From Chloroflexota bacterium (GTDB taxonomy: Bacteria; Chloroflexota; Anaerolineae; Anaerolineales; Villigracilaceae), in contig JAIOAU010000016.1 of NCBI GenBank assembly GCA_019873655.1, positions 1 to 64,000 on the forward strand: a DNA stretch of 64,000 nt. The letters run 5' to 3'. This document shows, one piece after another, positions 35,633 to 45,431 of the stretch (its first letter is position 1; every line of letters starts with the position of its first letter). The notes below the pieces were generated by a model. That model was not told the DNA's origin, did no database searches, and worked only from the letters and a program-made list of their open reading frames with translations. The translations under genes and the position numbers were made by a program.

Positions 35633-38359
35633 TTAACCTTGCGAGGCGTCTTCTGCGGGCATCAGACCAATCTGGATGAAAGTGCGCGGGACTCCCAGGG
35701 CGTTGCCCAATTCTCGAATGGTGTTCTTCAGCACGGCTTCCAGGTCGGTGGCTTGCTGAACGCGTGCGGTGATGAGATTGATTTGCTGTTCGCGGGTGGC
35801 CAGTCGTTGGGCGTCTTGAACCAGGCGGGCGTTTTCCAGCGCCAGAGCCAGACGGTTGGCGGCTTCTTCGACCAGGAGGGCGGTCTCAGCCGGGACTTCG
35901 TGTCCCTGGAAGCGCAGGTTGAGGGTACCGATCGTTTGGCCGCGCAGCCGAATGGGTACGGCCAGGACGCTGCCTCCTTTTGCTTCCTCAGCGCGCAGGA
36001 TGACCGAGGACCCTTTTCGCAGGGCTTCCAGGCTTTCGGGGGGCGGAGCGCTGAGGGGTTCGGGGGTGATGCCGTCGTAGCGGTAGCCCGCGGTTTGAGC
36101 AGCCTGCTGCAGGAAAGCGCGCCAGGTGCGGCTGGTGTATTCGCGGTACGAACGCTCCATCTCGGCGATGCTGCGCTCCACTTCCTGCAAGAGGTTGGCT
36201 TTTTCGATGGCGACCGCCAGTTGGTCGGCCATGACCTGCATGATGGTGATGTCGTTTTGGTCGAAGGCGTTGACCTTGTCGCTCTGCACATCGAGCGCGC
36301 CGATGATTCGGTCGCCGACGCGCAGCGGCAGGGCCATCTCGGAGTGCGTATAGGGGAGAAGGGGATTGCGGAAGTGAACGGCGTCGGCGCCGGTGTCGAG
36401 AGCGATGCGCGGTTCGCCCGTCTTGGTGACGTAGCCGACGATGCCGACCTCGCCGACGCGCAGTTTGTGCTTGCTGGCCAGCATCAGTTGGCCGGCCTCG
36501 CCGCCCGCGGCTCGCAAGACGGCGTAGTCGTTGTTCTCGTCTACCAGGAAGATGCCCACATGATAGAAGCCGAAGCGCTCGCGAATCAGACGAGCGGCGC
36601 GGTTGAGCAACTCGTCCAGGTTTTCGGCGATGGAGGCGTCGCGGGCGACCTCGGCGGCGGTTTGCAGTTCGATGGTGCGTCGTTCCAGGTCGCGGGTCCG
36701 TTCGGCGACCCGCATTTCCAATTCGTTGATCAGGGCTTTGAGTTGGGAGGTCATGTCGTTCATGGCCTGTCCCAGCATGCCGAGTTCATCTTCGCGCTGG
36801 ATTTGGGCGCGGGCATCCAGGTTGCCGGCCGCGACCTGCCGGGCCACTTCGCCGAGTTGGGTCAGGGGTTCATCCAGGTTGCGGATGGTGAAGTAAGCGC
36901 CCAGCACGGCGATGACGGCCGACATAATCGTCAGTCCGATATTGGTTCGCAACAGGAGGCCTACTTTGGCGTAAGCGATGGCTTGGGGCAGTTCGGCGAT
37001 GAGGACCGAGTCCAGGGCGGGCATCCAGCGATAGACGCTGAAGACCGGCACGCCGCGATAGTTCTGGTACTCCATCACTCCGCTGCGGCGGCTGAGGATG
37101 GCTTCGCGTATGGCGTCATCCTCGACGACGCTTGGGGCGCCGATGGCCGAGGTCGTCAGCAGGCGGTAGTTCGACTCGACCAGGTAAAAGTTGACGTCGC
37201 GCGCGTCGGGATCGGTGGCTGCGACCATCATGTTGAACTGGCGCATGTTCGCTCGGCCGGCCACGACGCCGATCACGCGGCCGGTCCGATCGAGAACGGG
37301 ATAGGAGACCACAATCGTAATTTCGTCTGGATCGCGGAAATGGAAGGGCGGGTTGATAAACAATCCCTCCAGGCCGCGCCGGAAGAATTCTTGATTGCTG
37401 TAATTGGCGCCTCTGTAGGTGGAGATGGTGTCGATGACCACGACGCCGTCCAGATTCATCAGGAACAGTTCTTGCAGGCGGGGCGACTGGTAGAGCAGGG
37501 TATAGAAGCGCTCGGTCGTTTGTCCTTCCAGGGCGGCTGGGTTGTCGCCGGGCGCGAGGGTGAGCAGGTCGCGCATGTATCCTAATGTTTGCACGTCGCG
37601 CGCTGTCAGAATCACGTCGCCTTGCAGGCCTTGCATCCAGATGTTGATGGCGCTTTCTTTCTTTTCGATCGAGGTTTCCAATTGATCGATAGCGTATTGC
37701 CGGTCGGTCTGGATGCGTTCGATGGTGACGGCGCTGCCCAGGGCGGCGACCGGGATGAAGGCGATCAGCAGGAAGGAGAGCAGCAGGCGGGCGAAAAGGC
37801 GTCCGCCAGCCACGCCGCGGATGAGCAGGAGCAGCGAGAGGGCGCCTCCCAGCAGGATGATCAGCGGCAGCAGCCAGCGCAAAATGTTGAGTTCGGTGAT
37901 GACCAGCCGGTCCAGCCCGGGCAGGTTATCGAAGGCGATGATGGCCGCGGAGGCGATAAGACTGATGAGGGGGCCGACCAGCCGTCGGCGTCCGGGCGCG
38001 ATTCCCATGACGGCCACGATGTTGACGGCCGCCCACATGCCGATCAACAGGGTGAGCGTCACCGCTGTCCCGGTCCAGAACGCGGCGAACATGACGAAGA
38101 GGCCCGCCACGGCAGCCGTCATGAGGAGGCCCGCCGGCCATAGGCGTCCTTTTCTGAGCAGCCAGCCCCCGATCACGAAGACCAGAGGGCCCACCAGCGA
38201 AGCGACGGCCACGGCCAGGATTTGCCAGTGCTCAAACAGCAAATACAGCGTGGCGTAGGCAAATGCTGAAATCAGTCCGATGACCGGCACGAAGGTGGCG
38301 AGAGCGCTCAAGAAGAGAGCAAAGCGTTTTTCTTCGGTTGGGCGAGAAGGCGTTTCCAC
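35633..38359 (-). CDS. Membrane sensor: six helices, double Cache, HAMP, GAF (sensor 4)
   Basis: A 908-residue protein. An N-terminal integral-membrane block (about residues 10-210) precedes a double-Cache domain (215-475) with NLDGVVVIDTISTYRG, YSNQEFFRRGLEG and EITIVVSYPVLDRTGRVIGVVAG, which are classic dCache features. A helix (477-497), HAMP (498-552), GAF (575-735), half-GAF (805-860) and the common tail (865-908) follow. The start is a GTG with AAAGGA seven bases upstream. The architecture is the same as sensor 7, but the Cache sequences differ, so different ligands are likely. Confidence 0.85.
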   Translation of the reverse strand: METPSRPTEEKRFALFLSALATFVPVIGLISAFAYATLYLLFEHWQILAVAVASLVGPLVFVIGGWLLRKGRLWPAGLLMTAAVAGLFVMFAAFWTGTAVTLTLLIGMWAAVNIVAVMGIAPGRRRLVGPLISLIASAAIIAFDNLPGLDRLVITELNILRWLLPLIILLGGALSLLLLIRGVAGGRLFARLLLSFLLIAFIPVAALGSAVTIERIQTDRQYAIDQLETSIEKKESAINIWMQGLQGDVILTARDVQTLGYMRDLLTLAPGDNPAALEGQTTERFYTLLYQSPRLQELFLMNLDGVVVIDTISTYRGANYSNQEFFRRGLEGLFINPPFHFRDPDEITIVVSYPVLDRTGRVIGVVAGRANMRQFNMMVAATDPDARDVNFYLVESNYRLLTTSAIGAPSVVEDDAIREAILSRRSGVMEYQNYRGVPVFSVYRWMPALDSVLIAELPQAIAYAKVGLLLRTNIGLTIMSAVIAVLGAYFTIRNLDEPLTQLGEVARQVAAGNLDARAQIQREDELGMLGQAMNDMTSQLKALINELEMRVAERTRDLERRTIELQTAAEVARDASIAENLDELLNRAARLIRERFGFYHVGIFLVDENNDYAVLRAAGGEAGQLMLASKHKLRVGEVGIVGYVTKTGEPRIALDTGADAVHFRNPLLPYTHSEMALPLRVGDRIIGALDVQSDKVNAFDQNDITIMQVMADQLAVAIEKANLLQEVERSIAEMERSYREYTSRTWRAFLQQAAQTAGYRYDGITPEPLSAPPPESLEALRKGSSVILRAEEAKGGSVLAVPIRLRGQTIGTLNLRFQGHEVPAETALLVEEAANRLALALENARLVQDAQRLATREQQINLITARVQQATDLEAVLKNTIRELGNALGVPRTFIQIGLMPAEDASQG

Positions 38360-38382
38360 GTCACAGTCCTTTGCGCTGGAGA

Positions 38383-40377
38383 TTAGTTGGACGGCGTTTC
38401 GGGCGCTTTGGCCTCGGGCGGGTTGAGGTACACCGATACCTCGGTCACGCTCGGGAGTTGACGCAATTCACGCACGGCAATTTGCATGATGGTGTCAGGG
38501 TCGAGCGACTGGCCCAGGTGGGCCGTCAGTTCGCTCAGCGCCTGTTCCTGGGCTGCTCGGTACTGAGCCATTTCGAGCAGACGCACGTTTTCGATTGCCA
38601 GGGCGACCTGGTTGGCGACTTCAACGGCCAGCAGCCGCTCGGCTTCCGGCCAGGAGGCGTTGTCGCGGCGCCGGAAGACCAGGGACCCGATTTTCTGATT
38701 GCGGAGCGTGATGGGAACTTCCAGGCGGTTGGGGGCGTTCTCGTCCTCTTGCCCTTCTGCCTCGGCAGGCGTGTAAGGGGCGGTGCCAAGCGGCGTGTAG
38801 CGATAGGCGCGTTTCTGCTGGCTGATTCGTTCTCTCCAGGCTTTGCGCACGCCTTCGCTCGTCAGCGCCTGGAGGCGTTGGACGGCTTCCTGGCTTTCGG
38901 CCAGCAGACGGGCGTTTTGGATGGCCAGCGCGATTTGGTCAGCCATGGCCTGGAGAAGTTCGATGGTTTCGGGAGGAAAAGCGTTGAGTTCGATGGATTG
39001 AATATCCAGGACGCCGATGACCCGTCCGCGCACGCTGAGGGGCAGGGCGGCTTCGGAGCGCGTGGCTGGCAAGTCTGGATTGTCGAAGAAGACCGCGTCT
39101 TCGCCCACATTGGTGGCGATTCGGGCGCGGTTGAAATAGGCGGCGTTGCCGACGATGCCCTGCCGTCCAACGGCCAGGCGGTGACCGCGCTCGAGCATCC
39201 GTTTGCCGCCCTCCGACGAGGCGGCATGCAAGACGGCATACTCGCCACGTTCATCGAGCAGGAAGATGGCGGCGTGGTAGTAATTGAACCGCTCGCTGAT
39301 CAGGTGGACGGTCTCGTTGAGCAGCATGTTCAGGTCTTGCGAAGCGACCGCCTGACGGGCGACGCTGGTGGCGGCCTGCAGCATGATGGCCCGGCGGGTG
39401 AGTTCCTCGGTGCGCTCGGCGACCCGTTTTTCCAGGTCGGTTTGGGCAATCTGCAGTTGATCGAGCATGTGATTCAGCCGCAGGGTGAGTTCGGCGGTTT
39501 CGTCCGAAGTGGTCAGAACGGCGCGCCGGCCGAGATGTCCCTGTTCGATGTCTTTCATGGCCTCGATGATGTTTTTGATGGGCGTGGAGATGATGACAGC
39601 CTGGAGCGTCGCAATTCCCAGCGTGATGATGATTCCCACCAGGCTGACGATGCTCACCTGGAGGACGAAATCGCTCAACGCGCTGGCTTGCACCTCTGCC
39701 GCCTGCCTCAGTTTTTCGTAGCCAAGCGGCGCGATCATCAGCGTGTTGATGAGCAAAATCATGACCACGGTGATTTGGAGGCGGGTCTGGAGTCTGATTC
39801 CGCCGCTGACGATTTGTTTTTCGCGATCGGCAGGGAGCAGGGCGTTGCGCACGGGCGCCATGACGCGGTCGAGGAACATCGTATTTTGCATGGCAAAGCC
39901 CATGGCAAAAATCAGCCCGGCGAGGACGATATGGGTGGTCTGAACCGGCGTGACATTTGCCAGGTTGTTCATGTAGACTGCCACGCTTAAGATGACCGGC
40001 GAACAGATGGTCAGGAAAGCAGCGGGCGCGACGCGCCAGGGCAGGCGGATGGCGTCTTCCCAGGCTGCTTCTTCGTCGGTCGGCTGCGGAGGGACGCTGA
40101 TACCTCGCGCCTGTTCGTACAGACGCCTGCGGGCCCGGCTGCTGGCGGAGGCGGCGTAGAGCGGCAGGAGTAGATTGGCGATCAACATCGAGAAGAGCAC
40201 GCTGAAGACCAGGTGCGTTGCTTGCAGGCGGGATAAATGGGCGTTGAGCCAGAGATAGAGGATGCTGGGCAGCGCCGATATCAACGCGATTTGTTGCGCC
40301 AAAACCTGGACGCGCAGAATGTATTTATCTTGCCAGCGATCGAACAGGCGGTCGAAGGGCGAGGCTTTTGGAATCAT
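38383..40377 (-). CDS. Membrane sensor: six helices, HAMP, GAF (sensor 3)
   Basis: A 664-residue protein. About six membrane helices are spread over residues 25-262, with a sizeable polar stretch after the second (75-118). HAMP (263-318, STPIKNIIEAMKDIEQGHLG) follows directly, as in the six-helix-HAMP arrangement of some adenylate cyclases, then a coiled coil, GAF (345-505), half-GAF (570-625) and the common tail (625-664). No cyclase or kinase is attached. The tail here ends in a short acidic/Pro stretch. Confidence 0.85.
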   Translation of the reverse strand: MIPKASPFDRLFDRWQDKYILRVQVLAQQIALISALPSILYLWLNAHLSRLQATHLVFSVLFSMLIANLLLPLYAASASSRARRRLYEQARGISVPPQPTDEEAAWEDAIRLPWRVAPAAFLTICSPVILSVAVYMNNLANVTPVQTTHIVLAGLIFAMGFAMQNTMFLDRVMAPVRNALLPADREKQIVSGGIRLQTRLQITVVMILLINTLMIAPLGYEKLRQAAEVQASALSDFVLQVSIVSLVGIIITLGIATLQAVIISTPIKNIIEAMKDIEQGHLGRRAVLTTSDETAELTLRLNHMLDQLQIAQTDLEKRVAERTEELTRRAIMLQAATSVARQAVASQDLNMLLNETVHLISERFNYYHAAIFLLDERGEYAVLHAASSEGGKRMLERGHRLAVGRQGIVGNAAYFNRARIATNVGEDAVFFDNPDLPATRSEAALPLSVRGRVIGVLDIQSIELNAFPPETIELLQAMADQIALAIQNARLLAESQEAVQRLQALTSEGVRKAWRERISQQKRAYRYTPLGTAPYTPAEAEGQEDENAPNRLEVPITLRNQKIGSLVFRRRDNASWPEAERLLAVEVANQVALAIENVRLLEMAQYRAAQEQALSELTAHLGQSLDPDTIMQIAVRELRQLPSVTEVSVYLNPPEAKAPETPSN

Positions 40378-40396
40378 GCGGTACGCTCCTGAAGGT

Positions 40397-42007
40397 TCAA
40401 TCCAGTTTCAGTTCGATCGTGGCTTCGTCGGCGCGCAGGGCGCGGCCAAGTTCTTTGACCGCCGTCTGCAGGATGAGGTCTGTGTTCGGCGAGGACCAGA
40501 TTTTGCTGGTGATCTCGGCAATCAAGCGTTCTTGCAGAGCCATTTGCTGGCTCTCCTCAAGCAGGCGGGCGTTTTCGAGGGCCAGCGCCGCCTGGGTGGC
40601 AATCGACTCGATCAAGGCGCGTTCCTCGGGGGTCCACTCGGTTGAGCCTTCGAGGGTGAGTTGACCGATGATTTGTTCGCGCAAAGTGAGGGGGATTTCC
40701 AGAGCGGTCAACTCTTCGGCCTCCTCAGCGCCAGGGCCAAGACGGAATTCGGCCTCTTGCGGCCCGCCGGGTCGCTGCGACCAGACGCCTTGCAGATACT
40801 GTCCGTGCAGGCGGCGGATTTCATCCAGGTTGCTCTCCAGTTCGGTGAACAGACGAGCGTTCTCGAGGGCGATGGCGAGCGTGTCGCTGATGTTTTGCAG
40901 GATGATGATGTCGTCCTCATCGAAAGCGCTGGGGAGTTCCGATTGGATGGTCAGGGCTCCCAGCACTCGTTCTCCCGAGATGAGCGGCAGGGCCAATTCC
41001 GAGCGGGTGTTGGGCAGATAGGGATTGGCAAACCGGACGGCGTCTTTTCCGACGTCGAGAGCGATGCGCGCCTGACGGTTGAGGATCGTCCAGCCGACCA
41101 TGGAGGATTCGCCGATGGGAAGTTTGTGGCCGGCCTGAATCATCGCCCGGCCTTCTTCGCCCGTCCCGGCGTGGAGGACGGCGAAGCGCCTTTGTTCGTC
41201 CACCAGGAAGACGCCGGCGTAGTACAGCCCAAAACGTTCTTTGATGAGGTCTACCACTTCTTGCAGCAGCGCCTGCGGATTGAGCACGCCCGTAATGGCG
41301 CGCGAAATTTCTGCCGCGGTGCGGATTTGCCGCGACCGCCGCTCCAGGTTGGTCGAATGCTCGTGCAGTCTCTGCCGGTCGTGTTCGATTTGAGCGGCAA
41401 ACTGGAGCGTCTTTTGCAGGTTGCTTTGCATCCCGCGCAGCATGGTCGCCAGCGAGGCGGAGATCACCGTTCCCAGCAGCAAGATGACCACAATCCGGTT
41501 AATCCATGCCGAGAGGTAGTCGTAAGCAAATATCTGAGAGGGTGTGATGAGATGCTGGCTCATGGCGACGGCCAGGCTGGCGACGGTGACGATGCCAACC
41601 CCCAGCGCGTAAATCGAACCGCGCTCGCCGAGCAGAAGCGTTGCCATGAAAATGAACCCGACCATGAAGACGGCGCCGTCGGCGGTCACGCCCGATTGCA
41701 GGAAACTGGTGACGCTCAACAGGTAGACCATGACGGTCAGGCTGACGGCCCGGACCTCGAACTTGATCCGCCGCACGACGGCGACGACGATCATCCAGAC
41801 GATGACGGCGGTGTAGACGATGAGCGCGGCGAGCGGCGTTTCCTGGATCGAGCGAATCACGATCAGGAAGTAGGACAGCACACCGACGATGGCCGCCACC
41901 ACGCTCACGTTATTGAGAATCCGCAGCCGGATCGTCTGGAGCGTATCGGTCGTGGGGAGAGGAGGAGTCTCCTGAAGGTCGAGTTTCTTGTCGTAGGATG
42001 GAATCAT
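40397..42007 (-). CDS. Six-helix membrane GAF sensor without output domain (sensor 2)
   Basis: A 536-residue protein: about six membrane helices (33-190), coiled coil, GAF (230-385) with LYYAGVFLVDE and LPNTRSELALPLISGERVLG, half-GAF (430-482, LEIPLTLREQIIGQLTLEG) and the shared tail (485-536, ending in LKLD). I chose the ATG at 42007, with GGAG eight bases upstream; a TTG at 42025 would add six residues. It lies 27 bases downstream of sensor 1. The membrane block resembles that of sensor 10 around the LLGERGSIYALG loop. Confidence 0.84.
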   Translation of the reverse strand: MIPSYDKKLDLQETPPLPTTDTLQTIRLRILNNVSVVAAIVGVLSYFLIVIRSIQETPLAALIVYTAVIVWMIVVAVVRRIKFEVRAVSLTVMVYLLSVTSFLQSGVTADGAVFMVGFIFMATLLLGERGSIYALGVGIVTVASLAVAMSQHLITPSQIFAYDYLSAWINRIVVILLLGTVISASLATMLRGMQSNLQKTLQFAAQIEHDRQRLHEHSTNLERRSRQIRTAAEISRAITGVLNPQALLQEVVDLIKERFGLYYAGVFLVDEQRRFAVLHAGTGEEGRAMIQAGHKLPIGESSMVGWTILNRQARIALDVGKDAVRFANPYLPNTRSELALPLISGERVLGALTIQSELPSAFDEDDIIILQNISDTLAIALENARLFTELESNLDEIRRLHGQYLQGVWSQRPGGPQEAEFRLGPGAEEAEELTALEIPLTLREQIIGQLTLEGSTEWTPEERALIESIATQAALALENARLLEESQQMALQERLIAEITSKIWSSPNTDLILQTAVKELGRALRADEATIELKLD

Positions 42008-42034
42008 GCGATTATCTCCACGCAACGGTCTGAA

Positions 42035-45000
42035 TCACCGAGAGGATTTGGGGCCGGCGTCGTTTGGATTCAGACCGACTCGGATGCGCGTCCGCCGCGC
42101 CCCGAGCGCTTTGCTCAGTTCGCTGGCGGTGGTCTCCATAATGGTGCGCGTATCGGTCGAGCGGCGGATACGGCTGGTGACTTCGTAGAGCAGGCGTTCG
42201 CGGTCTACCTGGCGCCGAATCTGTTCGAGCAGGCGGGCGTTGGCGATGATCGCCGCCAGGCTGCCGCCCAGCGTGCCGAGCATTTCCTCGTCGTTCTCGC
42301 TGTAAGCGGCGATCCGGTCGCTTTCGACGTTCAACACGCCCAGCAGTTCGCCGCGATAGACCAGCGGGATGGCCAGTTCGGAGCGGGTGTCGCCGCTGAC
42401 CTGGATGTAGCGCGAGTCTTTGGTGACGTCGTCGATCCGCAAGGGCTGCAGATGAGCGGCCACCCAGCCGGTGATCCCCGAACCGATGGGGATGGAGAGA
42501 TTCTTGACCTCTTCGGAATAGCCGGTGGAGGCTTTGATTTCCAGCGAGCGGGTCTCTTTGTTGAGCAGCAGGATGGCTACCCGGTCTCCGCCCAGCGTCA
42601 CCTGCAGGCCCTGGGCGGCGCTGTTGAGGGCCTCTTCCAGGGTCGTGCCGGAGGCGGCCGCGGTGGTCACATGGTGCAATAGACGGTGCTGGGAGAGGTG
42701 TTCCTGCGTTTCGGAGAACAGTTCTGAGTTCAGGACGGCTACCGCCAGTTGGTCGGCCAGGATGCGCAGGACGTTGACGTCTTCCTCGCCGAAGGCATAC
42801 GGCTCGGTGCTTTGAACGTCCAGCACGCCCAGGATGCGCGGCCCGACGCGCAGGGGCAGCGCGACCTCCGAGCGGGTTTCGGGGAGCAGGGGGTTGGCGT
42901 AGTAGGTGGCGTCTTTGCTGGTGTCGGCCACGACCAGCGGCTCGCCGCTGCCGCTGACATACCCGACAATTGATTTCGATCCCACCGCCAGTTTGTGACC
43001 GGCGCGCTTCATCTGTAGGCCGGCCTCGCCAGTTGCCTCACGGATGACGGCGTATTCGCCGCTGGGGTCGATCAGGAAAACGGCGGCGTGGTAGAAGTTG
43101 AAGCGCTCGCGGATGAGCGAAACAGCGCGCACGAGCAATTCATTGACATCCAGCGAACCAGAAATGTCGCGCGCAATCTCGGCGGCGGTCTGCAGTTGCA
43201 GGGCGCGCCGGCGGGTCTCTTCCAGCAGACGGATGTTGTAGATCGCGCCCGCCACTTGCGAAGCCAGGGTGGAGACGAAGCGCAGATCGCCCTCGTCGAA
43301 GGCCCGTTCGCGTTCGGTATCCTGGACGACGATCGCGCCGATGGCCTCGCCGGCTACCAGCAGGGGAACGCCCAGCCAGGATTTGGCCGGTTTGCCGGTT
43401 ACTTTCGCGCCCAAGGCGGCCAGTCTTCGTTCGGTGTCTTCCACCACCATCAACGGCTGGCGGGTGCGAATCAGGATCGAGGTCAGACCCTCGCCCAGGG
43501 GGAAAGGTTCGTAAGAGACGATTTCCCCGCCGTTGGGCGAGGCCTCGTACATGTAAGGGATGCGAATCGAGTCGGTGGAAGAATCGTACAAGGCCAGCGT
43601 GAAAGAGACCTCGCCCATTGCCAGACGAATCTGCTCGTGCAGCGCCTCATACAACGCCTGCAGGTTGGGGGCCGAGGCGATGGCCCGGCTGGCAACCGTG
43701 ATCGCCTCCAGTTCGCTGAGGCGATGTTCGACGGTCTTTTGCTCCCGGATTCTTTCGATGGAGGCGGTCACCAATTCGGCCAGGCTGATGTACGGTTCGA
43801 CCGCCGCCGGCAGGATGGGGGTCGGCTCCCGGTTGCCGAGAATCAGCAGGGTTTCCAACCTTTCGTTGCGAAAGACCGGCACGAAGGCCAGGTTGCGCAA
43901 TTCTATCTGATGGAGCATTTTCCACAGGGCGGCCGGCAGCGTGGTGGTCAGTTCGTCCAGCGCGCCGATCAGGATGCCGGCGCGCAGCCGTTCGGCCAGG
44001 GGAGCGGTCGGGACGGCAAGCAATTCGGGGAGCGGCAGGCTGCGCAGCGGATCGTTGACGGCGACGATTTTCAGGCCGTCCTCGCTTGCTTGAAGCAGGA
44101 TGGAAATGAAGGGGGTTTGGCGCAGGGTGAGCGCCGCTGCCTCGATGACTCCCGCCTCTGTTTGGGCTTGGGCGATTTGATAACTGAAATGCAGAATTTC
44201 CATCATGCCTTGCACGTTGGCGCGGCCGGCTTCCATCAGGCGGATGTTTTCGAGGTTGGCGGCAATTTGACCGGCGATAGTCCGCAGGGTGACCAGTGCG
44301 TCCTCGTTCAACTCGCCTTCGACCTTGCTGTGAATATCGAGGGCGCCAAGCACCCGGTTGCCGGTCATGATGGGAATGCCGGCCTCGGCCACCGCCTCGG
44401 GGAGCAATTCGTTGTGAACGTAGAGCGGATTCTCGGTCAGACGGGTGATGACCTCGGCCTGCCTGGCAAGGATGACATGGCTGATGAGAGTACTGCCGTC
44501 GAGGGGAAGACGATAGGACTGAGCCAGCAGGGTTTCGGCGGCCGGTCCGCGGGCGGCGCGCAGGACGGCGAACCGCTCGGTTTCGTCGAGCAAGTAGATG
44601 GCCGTTTGATAGAAATCGAAGCGCTCCGATAGCAGAGCGAGGGCCTGCTCGATCAAGTCCTCGCGCGTCAGGACCGAGGCGATGCTCTGGGTCATTTCGG
44701 CCGCCGTGCGCACCTGGCGGGTTCGTTCTTCTACCTGCTGCTCGAGGTTTTGCCGCAAGGCCAGCAGATTTTCGTTGGCCTCTCTGATTTCTCTGATGCG
44801 CCGCCGCTCAAGGACGTTGCGGGCGACGGTCACGATCATGATGGCGCTGCCCAGGGCGACGAATTGAACCGCCAGCAGGTAGGCGCTTAAGCGCGGGAAA
44901 TTGGGGATGAAGAGGTTTCCCAGAGCAGTGGCAATGATGACGACGGCCATGATGCCAGCGGAGGCGTAGATAGGCAAGATGATGGCCGCCAGCAGCATGG

Positions 45001-45373
45001 TTAGCGGAACCGTAAAGAACAGCGCCGTGAAGATGGATTGGGGATAATTGATGGCCAGGTAAAACCCGATCAGGCTAGGACTAATTGTCAGCAAAATAGC
45101 GCCCAGCATGGGAATGCGGCTGCGACTGAGCAGGAGGGAAACGAACGCCACTCCGGCCATGAGCAGGAAGCCATAGATCAACGGCAGGACGTAGCGGCGG
45201 TCGTAATACAACAGCGCGGCAATGTACAGGCTCAAGATGACCATGGCAATCGCCAGCGAGGCAGACAATTCTGCTCGCTGGCGGGCAGCGCTTTCTTGGA
45301 TGGCAGGATGCGCAGTGATGAATTTTTGCAGAAACCGAACGATTTTCGACGGGCGCTTGTTCTCAGATGTCAT
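42035..45373 (-). CDS. Large membrane sensor with five GAF domains (sensor 1)
   Basis: An 1112-residue protein. About six membrane helices (38-185) lead into a coiled coil (185-225) and GAF domains at about 225-378, 390-545 (degenerate), 555-715, 725-885 and 895-1055, then the common tail (1060-1112). GAF4 has the family form seen in the other sensors (FYHAAVFLIDPSGEYAVI, KLAVGSKSIVGYV, LPETRSEVALPLRVG). GAF3 is close to those in the hybrid kinase (SWLGVPLLVAGEAIGAIVVQD). It shares traits with both the sensors and the kinase and may represent the ancestral form. No output domain. It lies 58 bases downstream of the second response regulator. Confidence 0.86.
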   Translation of the reverse strand: MTSENKRPSKIVRFLQKFITAHPAIQESAARQRAELSASLAIAMVILSLYIAALLYYDRRYVLPLIYGFLLMAGVAFVSLLLSRSRIPMLGAILLTISPSLIGFYLAINYPQSIFTALFFTVPLTMLLAAIILPIYASAGIMAVVIIATALGNLFIPNFPRLSAYLLAVQFVALGSAIMIVTVARNVLERRRIREIREANENLLALRQNLEQQVEERTRQVRTAAEMTQSIASVLTREDLIEQALALLSERFDFYQTAIYLLDETERFAVLRAARGPAAETLLAQSYRLPLDGSTLISHVILARQAEVITRLTENPLYVHNELLPEAVAEAGIPIMTGNRVLGALDIHSKVEGELNEDALVTLRTIAGQIAANLENIRLMEAGRANVQGMMEILHFSYQIAQAQTEAGVIEAAALTLRQTPFISILLQASEDGLKIVAVNDPLRSLPLPELLAVPTAPLAERLRAGILIGALDELTTTLPAALWKMLHQIELRNLAFVPVFRNERLETLLILGNREPTPILPAAVEPYISLAELVTASIERIREQKTVEHRLSELEAITVASRAIASAPNLQALYEALHEQIRLAMGEVSFTLALYDSSTDSIRIPYMYEASPNGGEIVSYEPFPLGEGLTSILIRTRQPLMVVEDTERRLAALGAKVTGKPAKSWLGVPLLVAGEAIGAIVVQDTERERAFDEGDLRFVSTLASQVAGAIYNIRLLEETRRRALQLQTAAEIARDISGSLDVNELLVRAVSLIRERFNFYHAAVFLIDPSGEYAVIREATGEAGLQMKRAGHKLAVGSKSIVGYVSGSGEPLVVADTSKDATYYANPLLPETRSEVALPLRVGPRILGVLDVQSTEPYAFGEEDVNVLRILADQLAVAVLNSELFSETQEHLSQHRLLHHVTTAAASGTTLEEALNSAAQGLQVTLGGDRVAILLLNKETRSLEIKASTGYSEEVKNLSIPIGSGITGWVAAHLQPLRIDDVTKDSRYIQVSGDTRSELAIPLVYRGELLGVLNVESDRIAAYSENDEEMLGTLGGSLAAIIANARLLEQIRRQVDRERLLYEVTSRIRRSTDTRTIMETTASELSKALGARRTRIRVGLNPNDAGPKSSR

Positions 45374-45431
45374 GCCGGTCTCCTCGGATGGAGGACGAGC
45401 AAGGATAACTCGGTACAGGCTTGGAACAGAC

